A DNA stretch of 64,000 bases from a virus: the IMG/VR virus record IMGVR_UViG_3300030380_006811, positions 1 to 64,000 of that record. One strand, given 5' to 3'. The position numbers were made by a program, and so were the translations under genes. The notes under the pieces were generated by a model. It searched no databases, had not been told where the DNA came from, and was given only the letters and a program-made list of their open reading frames with translations. Each line of letters starts with the position of its first letter. Within the stretch, counting starts at the first letter, position 1. Of this stretch, positions 26,701-35,571 are shown piece after piece.

Positions 26701-27479
26701 CTAGATCAAATGGTATCCAATTTAGATATTCATCCGCTCATAGAAAATTTATGACTTATTATAAACAAAATTCTACAAAAGCAGATTTAGAAGTAAAACC
26801 TGCAGGTGATGGTTTTGTTGCCTTTGATCCTAGAGAGGGAACAACATATCAATATGGAGATAAAAAAACTATAAATTCAGATCTAAATAAAAGAACAATA
26901 TATTCATATAGTAAATTTAATGTTGATACAGTTTATAATGATGGTACAAGTGGTTTTAGTGATTTTAAGGGAATACAAGTAGGTGATATTATAGTCTATA
27001 ATAGAAAAAATAAAGATGGTGTTATGAATGATAACTATTATTCAGAAGTTTCCTTTCAAGATTCAACAAAAGAATATAAAGGTTCTACTCATAGTGATAT
27101 AGTAGTGGAAATAAACGGTGAGGATGTATATACTATAGGTGGTAATGTTGGAAATAAAGTATCAAGGGTATTAAGATATAAATTATCAACTAAACCCATC
27201 ACAATTTCTGTTGGAAGCCAATTTTCTACAACATATAAAACAAATGGGGCAATAAGAGCAGATTATGGATTTGGTAAACATGTATTTGGAGCAATACGCC
27301 CTCCAGCTGATAAAATATCACAATTAATTGCAACAGCTCAGGCACAATATCAAATTTGGAAATCAAATGGGTGGAAAGAAAGTGATCCTCCTTCGTATCC
27401 TTATACTGCAGCCTATTATAAAGCTGGTGGGATGAGAGCACCAACAGAAGGAGGGGAATCATCAGAAGCAAATGTTTAA
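23748..27479 (+). CDS. Baseplate hub protein with C-terminal DUF2272/cell-wall hydrolase-like domain
   Basis: A 1243-residue protein starting 2 nt after the LysM gene. Residues about 220-350 (KCVNRGSIRSATVEIKAFNQFQFELLELLYMRLGF, EWGHSIYVDN, FFGRVTNFSWSFSPDGTYDITLEL) look like a hub core analogous to gp27. A charged linker with many Glu/Asp lies near 700-740. From about residue 970, PWSACFISYLSRSNG, AHRKFMTYY, VGDIIVYNRK, THSDIVVEI and IGGNVGNKVSRVLR match the DUF2272 pattern. That family relates to NlpC/P60- and CHAP-type peptidoglycan enzymes, with Cys and His as candidate catalytic residues. It would act as the tail lysin during DNA injection, the job done by gp5 in T4. Confidence 0.72.
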   Translation: MTGNLIGEPFFPFVFNQIEQRQILQGKGYKGNRSDLDIQMLNSSTSFLKLASGVDIFQPSPEVTQEEFVAGEGVTIGDETITPVDETLVGPLTEEQSSASNGYVGVSTGDDDVNVVVKNNEAVKANKEKLKTINEQIKANNKLQAKSAKNKLKRLGFTNTEIKRFKNTNTLAKNAVLFNGLSSLSGGKLNQRFGISGGGKTVWDETSAYGLGGSKFGRQPMPGIISAEIKCVNRGSIRSATVEIKAFNQFQFELLELLYMRLGFTMLLEWGHSIYVDNNGKKQNMGTTLVEGNHSKRAPSFFQNQVRDQREVLDSINFLRAKYNGNYDGFFGRVTNFSWSFSPDGTYDITLELYTLGDVVESLTVNVPADKVGTTYNEDGTSNVTPTGYTVLDKWLDSYIATYGNNAVTGNGRYINLCSINYNGGSYVIKKEFITGWGGEGKQLTKNFCTVKELLEKIVEYTIPLVVGKTTYPLVDFNLDESTNIVSAQPNQISYDLGTCFIKPSFLGLIQDDVGRPATFSKSYIKDYFVLETENGADLYYGQFMNIYLNFKFIKQQLKKNINDKGELTLYKFLVGICDGINSALGDVNQIQPIIKNGNQIVFIDQVQPKGNNSILNKLIPAIPKVKKVPFELFGYNTSGKVKKSNFVYNFSFESKIDSSLATSLAIGSTAGKSNTALTDGTAFSTWNAGLQDRFTPQIISPKVDIDTTQLQEEEEKIDDAELEKYWKGEYDSDEGKDTETDWNVDGELFGYEETRDVRIGNYTGNDLTLGDFKRDYRQWLNSNKNIQTKTQFESSFKGTGYKELLAYAFGGIAGGGQPVFLESEAKYLDFENKNFYTSLKQAFRSYIQKRDEKIFKVTNTSSQREGFIPLSLTIDMLGLSGIKIYNKLPVVTRFLPSQFTQGNSTSLDFIIESVDHKISDNNWETSISTLSIPPSQPTEVRVIDEGLFAFLNINVTLPDVTNVAAYSVYVVKQPWSACFISYLSRSNGIQFRYSSAHRKFMTYYKQNSTKADLEVKPAGDGFVAFDPREGTTYQYGDKKTINSDLNKRTIYSYSKFNVDTVYNDGTSGFSDFKGIQVGDIIVYNRKNKDGVMNDNYYSEVSFQDSTKEYKGSTHSDIVVEINGEDVYTIGGNVGNKVSRVLRYKLSTKPITISVGSQFSTTYKTNGAIRADYGFGKHVFGAIRPPADKISQLIATAQAQYQIWKSNGWKESDPPSYPYTAAYYKAGGMRAPTEGGESSEANV

Positions 27480-27489
27480 AATATAGATT

Positions 27490-28410
27490 ATGTATTATCC
27501 AAAATCCCAAATAACAACTAATTTATATACTAATGGTAATGAATTTATAATAGCCTCAACTAGTAAAGTATATATTGGGCCTTATTATATAACTTCTAAT
27601 GGAGATGCTTATTCAAACAAATCCCCTAACGATAGACCAACTGAAAAACTATCTCGAATTAGTGTATCTAATTCTATAAAACCAAAACTACCAAACACCA
27701 CACTATCCCCAGCAAGTGAATTTACTCCTTCTGATGATGATAATAGGAATAGTTACTATGAGATAGAAAAAGGAGGTATTTATTCTGTAGTACCAGACCA
27801 ACCAACAGCACCATCCCCACCAAGATCTATTGCCCCAACTCCAACAGATGAAGAATATGAGTTAGGAGAATTTACTAGGTATTTTGGGTATAAAAACTCT
27901 ACACAACAAACAATAGAAACAAATAAATTTGATTTTGATTCTTTGAAAGACCAATCATCTTTAATTCAACATGATTTATTCACCCCAATTTTCCTAACAT
28001 GGATGATTAGTGGGGATAAAGAAAAATGTTCTAAAACAAATTTTAACTTAGTTAGATTAAAACAATCTAAAGAAAAACTCCCAGGATTTTCAAAATATTT
28101 TGAAGGTAAATATGATAAATATTTTAAATATGGAAGTAATGAAAATTTATATAGTGATGGCACTGAATTAAGATTTTCTAAAAGTAAAAAACCATATATT
28201 GGGTTTTACCACATCCATCCAGAAAAAGGACCTATGGTAGGGGCTCAACATGTTCCAACACCTCATGAATTTTTAGAATTTATAACAACAGGTTCAATAT
28301 TAAACCCAATAGAACCAACAATTCAAACAGGTTCTGTAGATGATACGCCTTCACTTGCACCACCTGTAAATTATTCTGGAGGATCTATAGGAGGGGGTGG
28401 AGGTTACTAA
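27490..28410 (+). CDS. Tail/baseplate structural protein, unknown
   Basis: A 306-residue protein starting 10 nt after the hub gene. The N-terminus (TTNLYTNGNEFIIASTSKVYIGPYYITSNGDAYS) appears beta-rich. A Pro-rich linker follows near residues 95-115, then a globular part with a PYIGFYHIHPEKGPMVGAQHVPTPHEFL segment (about 237-265). The terminus is Gly-rich (GGSIGGGGGY), a flexible end often seen in virion proteins. It is the last gene before the replication module. No assignable family. Confidence 0.55.
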   Translation: MYYPKSQITTNLYTNGNEFIIASTSKVYIGPYYITSNGDAYSNKSPNDRPTEKLSRISVSNSIKPKLPNTTLSPASEFTPSDDDNRNSYYEIEKGGIYSVVPDQPTAPSPPRSIAPTPTDEEYELGEFTRYFGYKNSTQQTIETNKFDFDSLKDQSSLIQHDLFTPIFLTWMISGDKEKCSKTNFNLVRLKQSKEKLPGFSKYFEGKYDKYFKYGSNENLYSDGTELRFSKSKKPYIGFYHIHPEKGPMVGAQHVPTPHEFLEFITTGSILNPIEPTIQTGSVDDTPSLAPPVNYSGGSIGGGGGY

Positions 28411-28427
28411 ATAGTTTCGTATATTTA
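28411..28427 (+). promoter_or_regulatory. Early/middle-type promoter motif (TTCGTATATTTA)
   Basis: TTTCGTATATTTAGAG, 17 nt before the ATG at 28444, at the switch from tail to replication genes. No clear TTTG box at the -33 position, so weaker than the other copies. Confidence 0.45.
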
Positions 28428-28443
28428 GAGCAAATTAGGTTAT

Positions 28444-29715
28444 ATGTACTGGCTTGTAGAAAACGAGGAACAGTTAAGTGTTTTAATAAATAGTGGTTAT
28501 AAAGAAGCTTTTGTAGAGATAATTCCCTATAATGACATTATACATCCTGCATTAAATAACGTAAGTTTAGTGTATATTAGACCGATTAAAGCAAGCAAAG
28601 GCTATATGGTATGTATTTCACATAGTGAAGCTTTAAATGCATTAAATACGCGTATAAACGAGATATTAAATAAATTTGAAAAACTATATTGTAGAGATAA
28701 AAAAGAAATATTACATTATTTCCCACTAAAAGCTCTCTATGACATTAATTTACCCCCTACTACGTATATACGACCTACAACTCCAACACATGAATTGTAT
28801 TATAGAAAATATAGTGATAATAAAGAATTAAATAAAATAATCCCAATTGTAAAGCATTATGAAGTGTGTGAGATGATTTGGGGAGATCTAAAAAACAATA
28901 TAAATTATGAAACAACAAAATATAATGACTTCTTTAACAATAGAGTATCCGTGGTGTTCAACTCCATCGAGAGAAGTGGAATTCGAATACATAAACCAAC
29001 CTTCGAAGAATACTTCCATCCCATTGATAGTGAATACACTTACACTCAGTTCAACTTAAAAACAACTACTACTAGACCTAGTAATAAATTTAAACATGTA
29101 AATTATGCCGCACTTAATAAAGAAAATGGTTGTAGAAAAAGTTTTCTACCACGTAATAATAGGTTTGTGGAAATCGATATTAGTGCTTACCACCCTAGCT
29201 TGTCTGCTCGTCTTATTAATTATGATTTTGCCAATGTTGATATTCACGCTCATTTTGCTTCCTTATATGGAGTGGATTATAAAAAATCGAAGGAACTTAC
29301 CTTCAAACAGCTCTATGGAGGCGTTTTTGAAAATTATAAAAGCCTGGAGTTTTTTAAAAAAATCGAAAAATACGTAGGAGAAATATGGAGTAAATTTCAA
29401 AACGAGGGGTTTGTAGAGTGTAAAATATCTGGGTACCGATATGAAAAAGAAAAATTAAGTAATATGAAACCACAAAAATTATTTAATTATATTTTACAAA
29501 ATTTAGAAACTTCTATGAATGTGTTGATATTATGGGATATGCTTTGTATATTGAGGGGATGCAAAACAAAACTTGTATTATATACTTATGATTCGTTTTT
29601 GTTAGATGTTGATGATGAAGAGGTAGAAGCATTAGAAAAGATTAGAGAAATATTCAAAAAATATAAATTAAATATTAAAGAAATAGAAGGTTATGACTAC
29701 AGTTTTACAAAATAA
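28444..29715 (+). CDS. Divergent family A DNA polymerase-like protein
   Basis: A 423-residue protein whose C-terminal half has the order of family A polymerase motifs. Motif A-like is VEIDISAYHPSLSARLI (about residues 242-258), like DxSxIExR regions. DIHAHFASLYG follows, then motif B-like KKSKELTFKQLYGG (about 280-293) and motif C-like LYTYDSFLLDV (about 380-390), where a canonical HD would be YD. There is no 3'-5' exonuclease domain and the fingers region is small. The metal-binding aspartates of A and C appear present, so catalysis is possible. A family B replicative polymerase is also encoded (52527 and 55924), so this may be a specialised or repair polymerase. Confidence 0.6.
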   Translation: MYWLVENEEQLSVLINSGYKEAFVEIIPYNDIIHPALNNVSLVYIRPIKASKGYMVCISHSEALNALNTRINEILNKFEKLYCRDKKEILHYFPLKALYDINLPPTTYIRPTTPTHELYYRKYSDNKELNKIIPIVKHYEVCEMIWGDLKNNINYETTKYNDFFNNRVSVVFNSIERSGIRIHKPTFEEYFHPIDSEYTYTQFNLKTTTTRPSNKFKHVNYAALNKENGCRKSFLPRNNRFVEIDISAYHPSLSARLINYDFANVDIHAHFASLYGVDYKKSKELTFKQLYGGVFENYKSLEFFKKIEKYVGEIWSKFQNEGFVECKISGYRYEKEKLSNMKPQKLFNYILQNLETSMNVLILWDMLCILRGCKTKLVLYTYDSFLLDVDDEEVEALEKIREIFKKYKLNIKEIEGYDYSFTK

Positions 29716-30160
29716 TCCTAATATGTATAATACAGAATATGATGTCATTACAGACCTCAAAATATTAGGAGATTTGAATAATAAACTTTTTTGTACGTTT
29801 ACCGATTTAGACGGTTTAGATGAACTAATTAAAGATATAAGGGCTAAATATGATATTATTTATAATAAGCTTTTTGTTTTAGAGATTGTTGGTAAAAATG
29901 AATATGTTATTACATATAACGTTGATCAGACCAATTTAAATTCAATTCCTGAAAATACTATATTAGTCCATCGTAAAAAAGAATCTAATACTTTATATAC
30001 TATTAATGCATTAAACGAGCTTATTAAGAAATTAAATGGAGGAGTAGTTGATACAAGTTATAAAATAGATTGGCAGCATTATAGAAATTGTGTTTTACTT
30101 ACCCAACACAATGAATTAAATCAATTAAATACAAAAATTTACAAAATTATTGAACTATAG
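29693..30160 (+). CDS. Unknown protein coupled to the polymerase-like gene
   Basis: A 155-residue protein overlapping the previous gene by 23 nt. It appears alpha/beta, with no cysteine clusters or P-loop. Motifs such as LFVLEIVGKNEYVITYNVDQTN and NTLYTINALNELIKKLNGG suggest a small globular domain. Tight coupling to the polymerase-like gene points to a DNA-metabolism role. I do not recognise the family. Confidence 0.55.
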   Translation: MTTVLQNNPNMYNTEYDVITDLKILGDLNNKLFCTFTDLDGLDELIKDIRAKYDIIYNKLFVLEIVGKNEYVITYNVDQTNLNSIPENTILVHRKKESNTLYTINALNELIKKLNGGVVDTSYKIDWQHYRNCVLLTQHNELNQLNTKIYKIIEL

Positions 30161-30192
30161 TTTGGCCCCCCGAATTATGGTTCGTATATTAG
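30161..30192 (+). promoter_or_regulatory. Bacteroidetes-like promoter, TTTG-N20-TATATTAG
   Basis: TTTG at 30161-30164, 20-nt spacer, TATATTAG at 30185-30192 within TTCGTATATT. It lies 27 nt before the gp32 ATG at 30220. The geometry matches the Bacteroidetes -33 TTTG / -7 TAnnTTTG promoter. Confidence 0.65.
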
Positions 30193-30219
30193 AGTTACAT
30201 TTAAAAATTAGTTATAATT

Positions 30220-31065
30220 ATGGATTTATCATTACTTAAACAGAAGTTGGACGGACTCCAACAGAAAACAAGTTCGAATTCACAAAAAACAGATTACACT
30301 AAAATTTTTTGGAGACCTACAGTAGGTAAACAACAAATTAGAATTGTACCATCTGCTTTTGATAGTAAAAACCCATTTAAAGAACTTAAGTTCTATTATG
30401 GTATTACAAATAAGGTTATGATTTCACCTTTAAATTTTGGTGAAAAAGACCCTATTCATTTATTTGCCCAAAAGCTAAGGGAAGAATATAATAAAGAAAA
30501 TTATATACTTGCTAAAAAGCTGGATGCTAAAAACCGTATTTTTGTCCCTGTAGTAGTTAGAGGAGAAGAAGATATGGGTGTTAGATTATGGCAATTTGGA
30601 AAATTAGTATACGAAGAATTATTAGCACTAGCTGTTGATGATGAAATTGGAGACTACACAGATATTGTAAATGGTAGAGATCTTACTGTAGAAACAGTAG
30701 GACCTGAAGCAACAGGAACCCCTTATAATAAATCATCAGTAAGAGTTAGATTGAAAACTTCACCACTTAGTGAGGATTCTACTACTGTAGATACTTGGTT
30801 AAAGGAACAACCTAATCCCGAAGAATTATTTAAGCGTTATACATTTGATGAAATGAAATCTGCATTGGAAAAATGGCTAGCACCTGAAGATGCTGGAGAT
30901 GAAGGAGATATCATTTCAGAACCTGCTGAATCATTTGATACTGATTCTAAGCCGGCTTCAAATTTTAGCTTAGATACTTCAAAAGTAAAACAAACTAAAA
31001 CAGATGAATTTGATAGTTTGTTTGATGACAAAAAGGAAAATAAAGTTGATGACTTACCATTTTAA
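30220..31065 (+). CDS. gp32: Single-stranded DNA-binding protein, gp32-like
   Basis: A 281-residue protein. The basic N-terminus (LLKQKLDGLQQKT) is followed by an OB-fold core with IFWRPTVGKQQIRIVPS (about 29-45) and KNRIFVPVVVRGEEDMGVRLWQFGK (about 100-125). The Ser/Asp-rich linker ends in an acidic tip DDLPF, like the protein-interaction tip of SSB proteins. It coats ssDNA and recruits the replisome. It has its own promoter candidate and directly precedes uvsX. Confidence 0.88.
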   Translation: MDLSLLKQKLDGLQQKTSSNSQKTDYTKIFWRPTVGKQQIRIVPSAFDSKNPFKELKFYYGITNKVMISPLNFGEKDPIHLFAQKLREEYNKENYILAKKLDAKNRIFVPVVVRGEEDMGVRLWQFGKLVYEELLALAVDDEIGDYTDIVNGRDLTVETVGPEATGTPYNKSSVRVRLKTSPLSEDSTTVDTWLKEQPNPEELFKRYTFDEMKSALEKWLAPEDAGDEGDIISEPAESFDTDSKPASNFSLDTSKVKQTKTDEFDSLFDDKKENKVDDLPF

Positions 31066-31067
31066 TT

Positions 31068-32141
31068 ATGCCAAGAAAAAGCAAATCACTATCAGCAGCA
31101 GTGTCTGCTGAAATAAAATCGAACTTTGATTTATCTAAATTTAAATCTAAAAAAGGTTTAGATAAAAATATTAAGTTTAAAGACCAAGAATGGATCCCCC
31201 TTTCACCTGCCTTTAGTGAAGTCACTTCCGTACCCGGAATACCAATGGGACATATTGTTTTACTTAGAGGCCATTCTGACACAGGTAAAACAACAGCAAT
31301 GATAGAAGCGGCAGTATCCGCTCAAAATAATGGGGTACTGCCAGTTTTCATCATTACTGAGATGAAATGGAATTGGGAACATGCTATTCAAATGGGATTA
31401 GATATTAATATTGAACGAGATTCAAATGGTGAAATTACAGATTATAGTGGTAATTTTATTTATGTTGACCGTGAAACAATTAATTCTATTGAAGACGTAG
31501 CTGTATTCATTTTAGATTTAATGGACGAACAAAAGAAAGGTAATTTACCTTATGACTTATTATTCTTATGGGATAGTATAGGTTCAGTGCCTTGTGAAAT
31601 GTCACTTAAATCAAATAAAAACAATAATGAATGGAATGCAGGTGCTATGTCAACTCAATTTGGAAATAATGTAAACCAAAAAATTACATTATCTCGAAAA
31701 GAATCTTCACCCTTTACTAATACATTAGTTTGTGTTAATAAAGTATGGACACTTAAACCAGAATCACCTATGGGTAGACCAAAACTTATGAATAAAGGTG
31801 GTTATGCTATGTGGTTTGATTCAACATTTGTAGTTACCTTTGGTAATATTATGTCTGCGGGTACATCTAAAATTAAAGCAATTAAAGATGGCAAACAGGT
31901 AGAATTTGCTAAACGTACTAATTTACAAATTGATAAAAATCATATTAATGGTGTTACTACAAGAGGAAAAATTGTTATGACCCCTCATGGATTTATTGAG
32001 GATGATCCTAAACAACTTAAAACTTACAAGGATGCACATGCAAAAGATTGGGCTAAAGTATTAGGTGGGACAGATTTTCAAGTAGTAGAAGAGGACCAAG
32101 AAGTAAACGATATTTCACAGTTCGAGAAAGAACCAGAATAG
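31068..32141 (+). CDS. uvsX: RecA-like recombinase UvsX
   Basis: A 357-residue recombinase with Walker A GHSDTGKT (about residues 68-75), a Glu-containing VFIITEMKW strand and Walker B LLFLWDSIG (about 163-171). DNA-binding loop regions (GAMSTQFGNNVNQK, NKGGYAMWFDST) are in the expected order. It starts 2 nt after gp32. It catalyses strand exchange and recombination-dependent replication. Confidence 0.92.
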   Translation: MPRKSKSLSAAVSAEIKSNFDLSKFKSKKGLDKNIKFKDQEWIPLSPAFSEVTSVPGIPMGHIVLLRGHSDTGKTTAMIEAAVSAQNNGVLPVFIITEMKWNWEHAIQMGLDINIERDSNGEITDYSGNFIYVDRETINSIEDVAVFILDLMDEQKKGNLPYDLLFLWDSIGSVPCEMSLKSNKNNNEWNAGAMSTQFGNNVNQKITLSRKESSPFTNTLVCVNKVWTLKPESPMGRPKLMNKGGYAMWFDSTFVVTFGNIMSAGTSKIKAIKDGKQVEFAKRTNLQIDKNHINGVTTRGKIVMTPHGFIEDDPKQLKTYKDAHAKDWAKVLGGTDFQVVEEDQEVNDISQFEKEPE

Positions 32142-32148
32142 AATCATT

Positions 32149-33189
32149 ATGAAGCAAAAAGAATTATTTGCGTTGCTGGACGAAGTCCAGGAGCAAGGGG
32201 AAGAGACTGTATTAAAAAAACATGATAAAGTATTATTAATAGATGGGTTAAATCTATTTTTTAGAAACTTTGCAATGATGAATATGGTTAATCCTGATGG
32301 AGTTCACATTGGTGGGTTAGGTGGGTTCTTTCGTTCTTTAGGTGCAATGATTCGTCAAACCCAGCCAACCTCTGTTTATGTAGTATTCGATGGAGCGGGT
32401 TCAACAGCCAACCGAAAGAACCTGCTCTCCGAATACAAGGGAAGTAGAAATTTACAACGTATTACTAATTGGGATGCTTTTGATTCATTAGAAGAAGAAC
32501 ACGACTCAAAAGTTGACCAAATAGTACGTGTAATTCAGTATTTAAAATTATTACCTGTTAAAACAACTATAATTGATAAAGTAGAAGCAGATGATATTAT
32601 AGCTGTATTAGCAGAAAAATTAGTAAAAAAACATAATTCAACTTGTTTTATTGTGTCATCAGATAAAGATTTTGTACAATTAGTTACTGATAAAATTATT
32701 TTATACAGACCAATGGAAAAAGAATATTATACACCTAAAGCAGTAAAAGAAAAATTCGGTGTATCTCCTCAAAATTTTATAATATATAAAACGTTACTAG
32801 GGGATAATTCAGATAATATACCGGGAGTTAAAGGATTAGGTGAAAAGGGTATATTTAAAAAATTCCCTGAGTTGAAAGAAAAAGATTTATCATTAGAAGA
32901 TATTTTTGATATAGCTACTAGGAAATTTAAAGACCATGTTGTATATTCAAGAATATTACAAGATGAGGACAAATTAAGGACAAGTTTTAAGGTAATGGAT
33001 CTAGGAACCCCTATGATAGATGAAAGAGAAAAGGAGTACCTAGACCAACTAATTACAGATAATTTTCCTGATTTTAACCCTGAAATGTTTATTCAATTTT
33101 ATAATGAAGATAAATTAGGGGGAATGATTAGAAATTTAGATATTTGGTTAAAAGATATATTTTCACAATTTAAAGGTTATAAAGATTGA
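32149..33189 (+). CDS. 5'-3' exonuclease / flap endonuclease (RNase H-like)
   Basis: A 346-residue member of the PIN-like 5'-nuclease family: VLLIDGLNLFFRNF (about 28-41), VYVVFDGAGSTANRK, EYKGSR, KVEADDIIAVLA, FIVSSDKDFVQL and the helix-hairpin-helix LLGDNSDNIPGVKGLGEKG (about 217-235). All main acidic metal ligands are visible. In T4 the related enzyme removes RNA primers. It overlaps the helicase start by 4 nt. Confidence 0.9.
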   Translation: MKQKELFALLDEVQEQGEETVLKKHDKVLLIDGLNLFFRNFAMMNMVNPDGVHIGGLGGFFRSLGAMIRQTQPTSVYVVFDGAGSTANRKNLLSEYKGSRNLQRITNWDAFDSLEEEHDSKVDQIVRVIQYLKLLPVKTTIIDKVEADDIIAVLAEKLVKKHNSTCFIVSSDKDFVQLVTDKIILYRPMEKEYYTPKAVKEKFGVSPQNFIIYKTLLGDNSDNIPGVKGLGEKGIFKKFPELKEKDLSLEDIFDIATRKFKDHVVYSRILQDEDKLRTSFKVMDLGTPMIDEREKEYLDQLITDNFPDFNPEMFIQFYNEDKLGGMIRNLDIWLKDIFSQFKGYKD

Positions 33190-34556
33190 CATTAAATAGC
33201 ATAAATCAATACGGGCATGAATTCCAGATAAAGATTTTATCATCTTTATTAACTCATAAAGAATTTTTAACTAATATTCATGATATAATATCAGAAGAAT
33301 ATTTTGAAAACCCAGCTCAAAAGTGGGCTATTAAAGAAATTTTAAAGTATTATGATAAGTATCATACTACTCCTTCATTAGATATACTTAAAGTTGAATT
33401 ACAAAAAGTAGATAATGAAGTATTGCAAATATCAATTAAGGAACAATTAAAAGAAGCATATGTAACTTCGGATGAAGATTTAGAATATGTACAAGAAGAA
33501 TTTACTAATTTTTGTAGGAATCAACAATTAAAAAAGGCCCTAATGTCTTCAGTTGATTTACTTAAAGGTGGAGATTTTGATGGTATTCGTTTTTTAATTG
33601 ATAATGCATTAAAAGCTGGTCAAGATAAAAATATAGGACATGAATATATTAAAGACATTGAAGAAAGATATAGAGAAAACTCTAGAACGACTATACCTAC
33701 GCCTTGGGAACGTATTAATGGATTATTACAAGGTGGACTTGGAAACGGAGATTTTGGTATTATTTTTGGTAATCCTGGAGGTGGTAAATCGTGGTCTCTT
33801 GTTGCGTTAGGAGGATATGCAGTTAGATTAGGATATAATGTACTTCATTATACACTTGAATTAGGAGAAGATTATGTTGGTAAAAGATATGACGCTTTCT
33901 TTACTAAAGTACCTGTTAATAAAATAGATTCATTTAGGGAAAAAGTAGAAGAAACAATACCACAATTGCCAGGTCAACTAATTATTAAAGAATTCCCAAC
34001 AGGTAGGGCAACTGTTTCAACTATTGAATCACATATTAGTAAATGCTCAGGAATGGGTATAAAACCTGACATGGTAATTATTGATTATGTGGACTTACTT
34101 TCATCAAGACGTAAAAATAGAGAGCGTAAGGACGAGATTGATGATATTTATACTAGCACAAAGGGATTAGCTAGACAACTTAATATTCCTATTTGGTCTG
34201 TTTCTCAAGTGAATCGTGCAGGAGCACAAGATAAAATAATTGAAGGGGACAAGGCAGCAGGGTCATATGATAAAATGATGATTTCTGATTTCGCAATGTC
34301 TCTTTCTCGTAAGAAAGAAGATAAAGTTAATAACACAGGTAGATTTCATATTATGAAGAATAGATATGGGATGGATGGTCTCACTTTTTCAGTTAATGCA
34401 GATACTTCAACAGGACATTTTGAAGTGTTTGATTATCAGGATAGTGAAGATTCGGAGCAACTAGCACCCCCTTCTAGAGCTAATAAATTTGATACTGATG
34501 TTGATACTTTTGATAAACAGTTACTTAGAAAAAAGTTTTTCGAATTAGAAAAATAA
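33186..34556 (+). CDS. gp41: Replicative DNA helicase, DnaB/gp41-like
   Basis: A 456-residue hexameric helicase. The N-terminal domain (about 1-150) has a DnaB-like helical pattern. The RecA core has Walker A GNPGGGKS (about 197-204), Walker B MVIIDYVDLL (about 296-305), a WSVSQVNRAG sensor motif and an arginine region KNRYGMDGL. The start is TTG at 33186 overlapping the upstream TGA stop (TTGA); no nearby in-frame ATG exists, so the non-ATG start is well supported. Confidence 0.9.
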   Translation: MTLNSINQYGHEFQIKILSSLLTHKEFLTNIHDIISEEYFENPAQKWAIKEILKYYDKYHTTPSLDILKVELQKVDNEVLQISIKEQLKEAYVTSDEDLEYVQEEFTNFCRNQQLKKALMSSVDLLKGGDFDGIRFLIDNALKAGQDKNIGHEYIKDIEERYRENSRTTIPTPWERINGLLQGGLGNGDFGIIFGNPGGGKSWSLVALGGYAVRLGYNVLHYTLELGEDYVGKRYDAFFTKVPVNKIDSFREKVEETIPQLPGQLIIKEFPTGRATVSTIESHISKCSGMGIKPDMVIIDYVDLLSSRRKNRERKDEIDDIYTSTKGLARQLNIPIWSVSQVNRAGAQDKIIEGDKAAGSYDKMMISDFAMSLSRKKEDKVNNTGRFHIMKNRYGMDGLTFSVNADTSTGHFEVFDYQDSEDSEQLAPPSRANKFDTDVDTFDKQLLRKKFFELEK

Positions 34557-34581
34557 TAATAACAAATTAAACCGAATTAAA

Positions 34582-35568
34582 ATGGCAAAAAAATCATTAT
34601 TGCAGGAAAGAATAGTTTATAAACCCTTCGAATATCCGGAGGCTTTTGATTTTTATATGAAACAACAACAAGCTCATTGGTTATGGACCGAAGTACCTAT
34701 GATGGCTGATGTAAATGATTGGAAACAAAACCTATCAGAAACAGAAAAAAATATTATAGGTTCTATACTTAAAGGGTTCGCCCAAACAGAAACTGTAGTA
34801 AATGATTATTGGTCAACTTTAGTTACTAAATGGTTTAGAAAACCTGAAGTGATAGCAATGGCTGTTACTTTTGGTTGTTTTGAAACTATTCATGCCGAAG
34901 CTTATTCATTATTAAATGAAGAATTAGGATTAGATAATTTTGCCGAATTTTTAGAAGATGAAACAACAATGGCTAAAATTGATGCTTTAATGCAAGTTAA
35001 AGATTCTCATGATGGTACTCCTGATTGGCATGAAAGAGCTAAATCATTAGCTATTTTTTCTGCTTTTACTGAAGGTGTTAACTTATTTTCTTCATTTGCT
35101 GTTTTATTATCTTTTAAATTACAAAATAAACTTAAAGGAGTAGGCCAGATAGTAGAGTGGAGTATTAGAGATGAATCATTACACTCAAATGCGGGTTGTT
35201 GGTTATTTAGAACATTACTAAAAGAACACCCAGAATATGATACACCAGAATTAAGGGCACAAATTGAAGAAGCTGCTCATTTATCTCTAAAATTAGAATT
35301 AGATTTTATTGATAAAGTTTATGAAATGGGTGATTTAGAAGGTTGTACTAAATATGATTTAACTTCTTTTATTAAACATAGATTAAATACAAAAATGGGT
35401 GATTTAGGTTATGGTCCTATAGTAAATGGTATAGATGAAGAAGCAGTACAAAGAATGAGTTGGTTTGATAATTTATCAGCAGGAAAACAACACACAGATT
35501 TCTTTGCAAATAGAGTAACAAATTATAGTAAAGGTGTTCAAAATTGGGACGCAGCAGCATTATTTTAA
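34582..35568 (+). CDS. nrdB: Ribonucleotide reductase small subunit
   Basis: A 328-residue class I beta subunit with all metal-ligand positions visible: Glu in FAQTETVVNDYW, FETIHAEAYSLL (Glu, His and the radical Tyr at the +7 position), FTEGVNLFSSFA and RDESLHSNAG. It makes dNDPs for phage DNA together with NrdA, which starts 3 nt downstream. The order beta before alpha is reversed relative to many hosts. Confidence 0.94.
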   Translation: MAKKSLLQERIVYKPFEYPEAFDFYMKQQQAHWLWTEVPMMADVNDWKQNLSETEKNIIGSILKGFAQTETVVNDYWSTLVTKWFRKPEVIAMAVTFGCFETIHAEAYSLLNEELGLDNFAEFLEDETTMAKIDALMQVKDSHDGTPDWHERAKSLAIFSAFTEGVNLFSSFAVLLSFKLQNKLKGVGQIVEWSIRDESLHSNAGCWLFRTLLKEHPEYDTPELRAQIEEAAHLSLKLELDFIDKVYEMGDLEGCTKYDLTSFIKHRLNTKMGDLGYGPIVNGIDEEAVQRMSWFDNLSAGKQHTDFFANRVTNYSKGVQNWDAAALF

Positions 35569-35571
35569 AAT

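Noticed and set aside
29718-29732. TATGTATAATACAGA late-like motif
   Set aside because: It falls inside a coding region of the replication module with no downstream start at a fitting distance.
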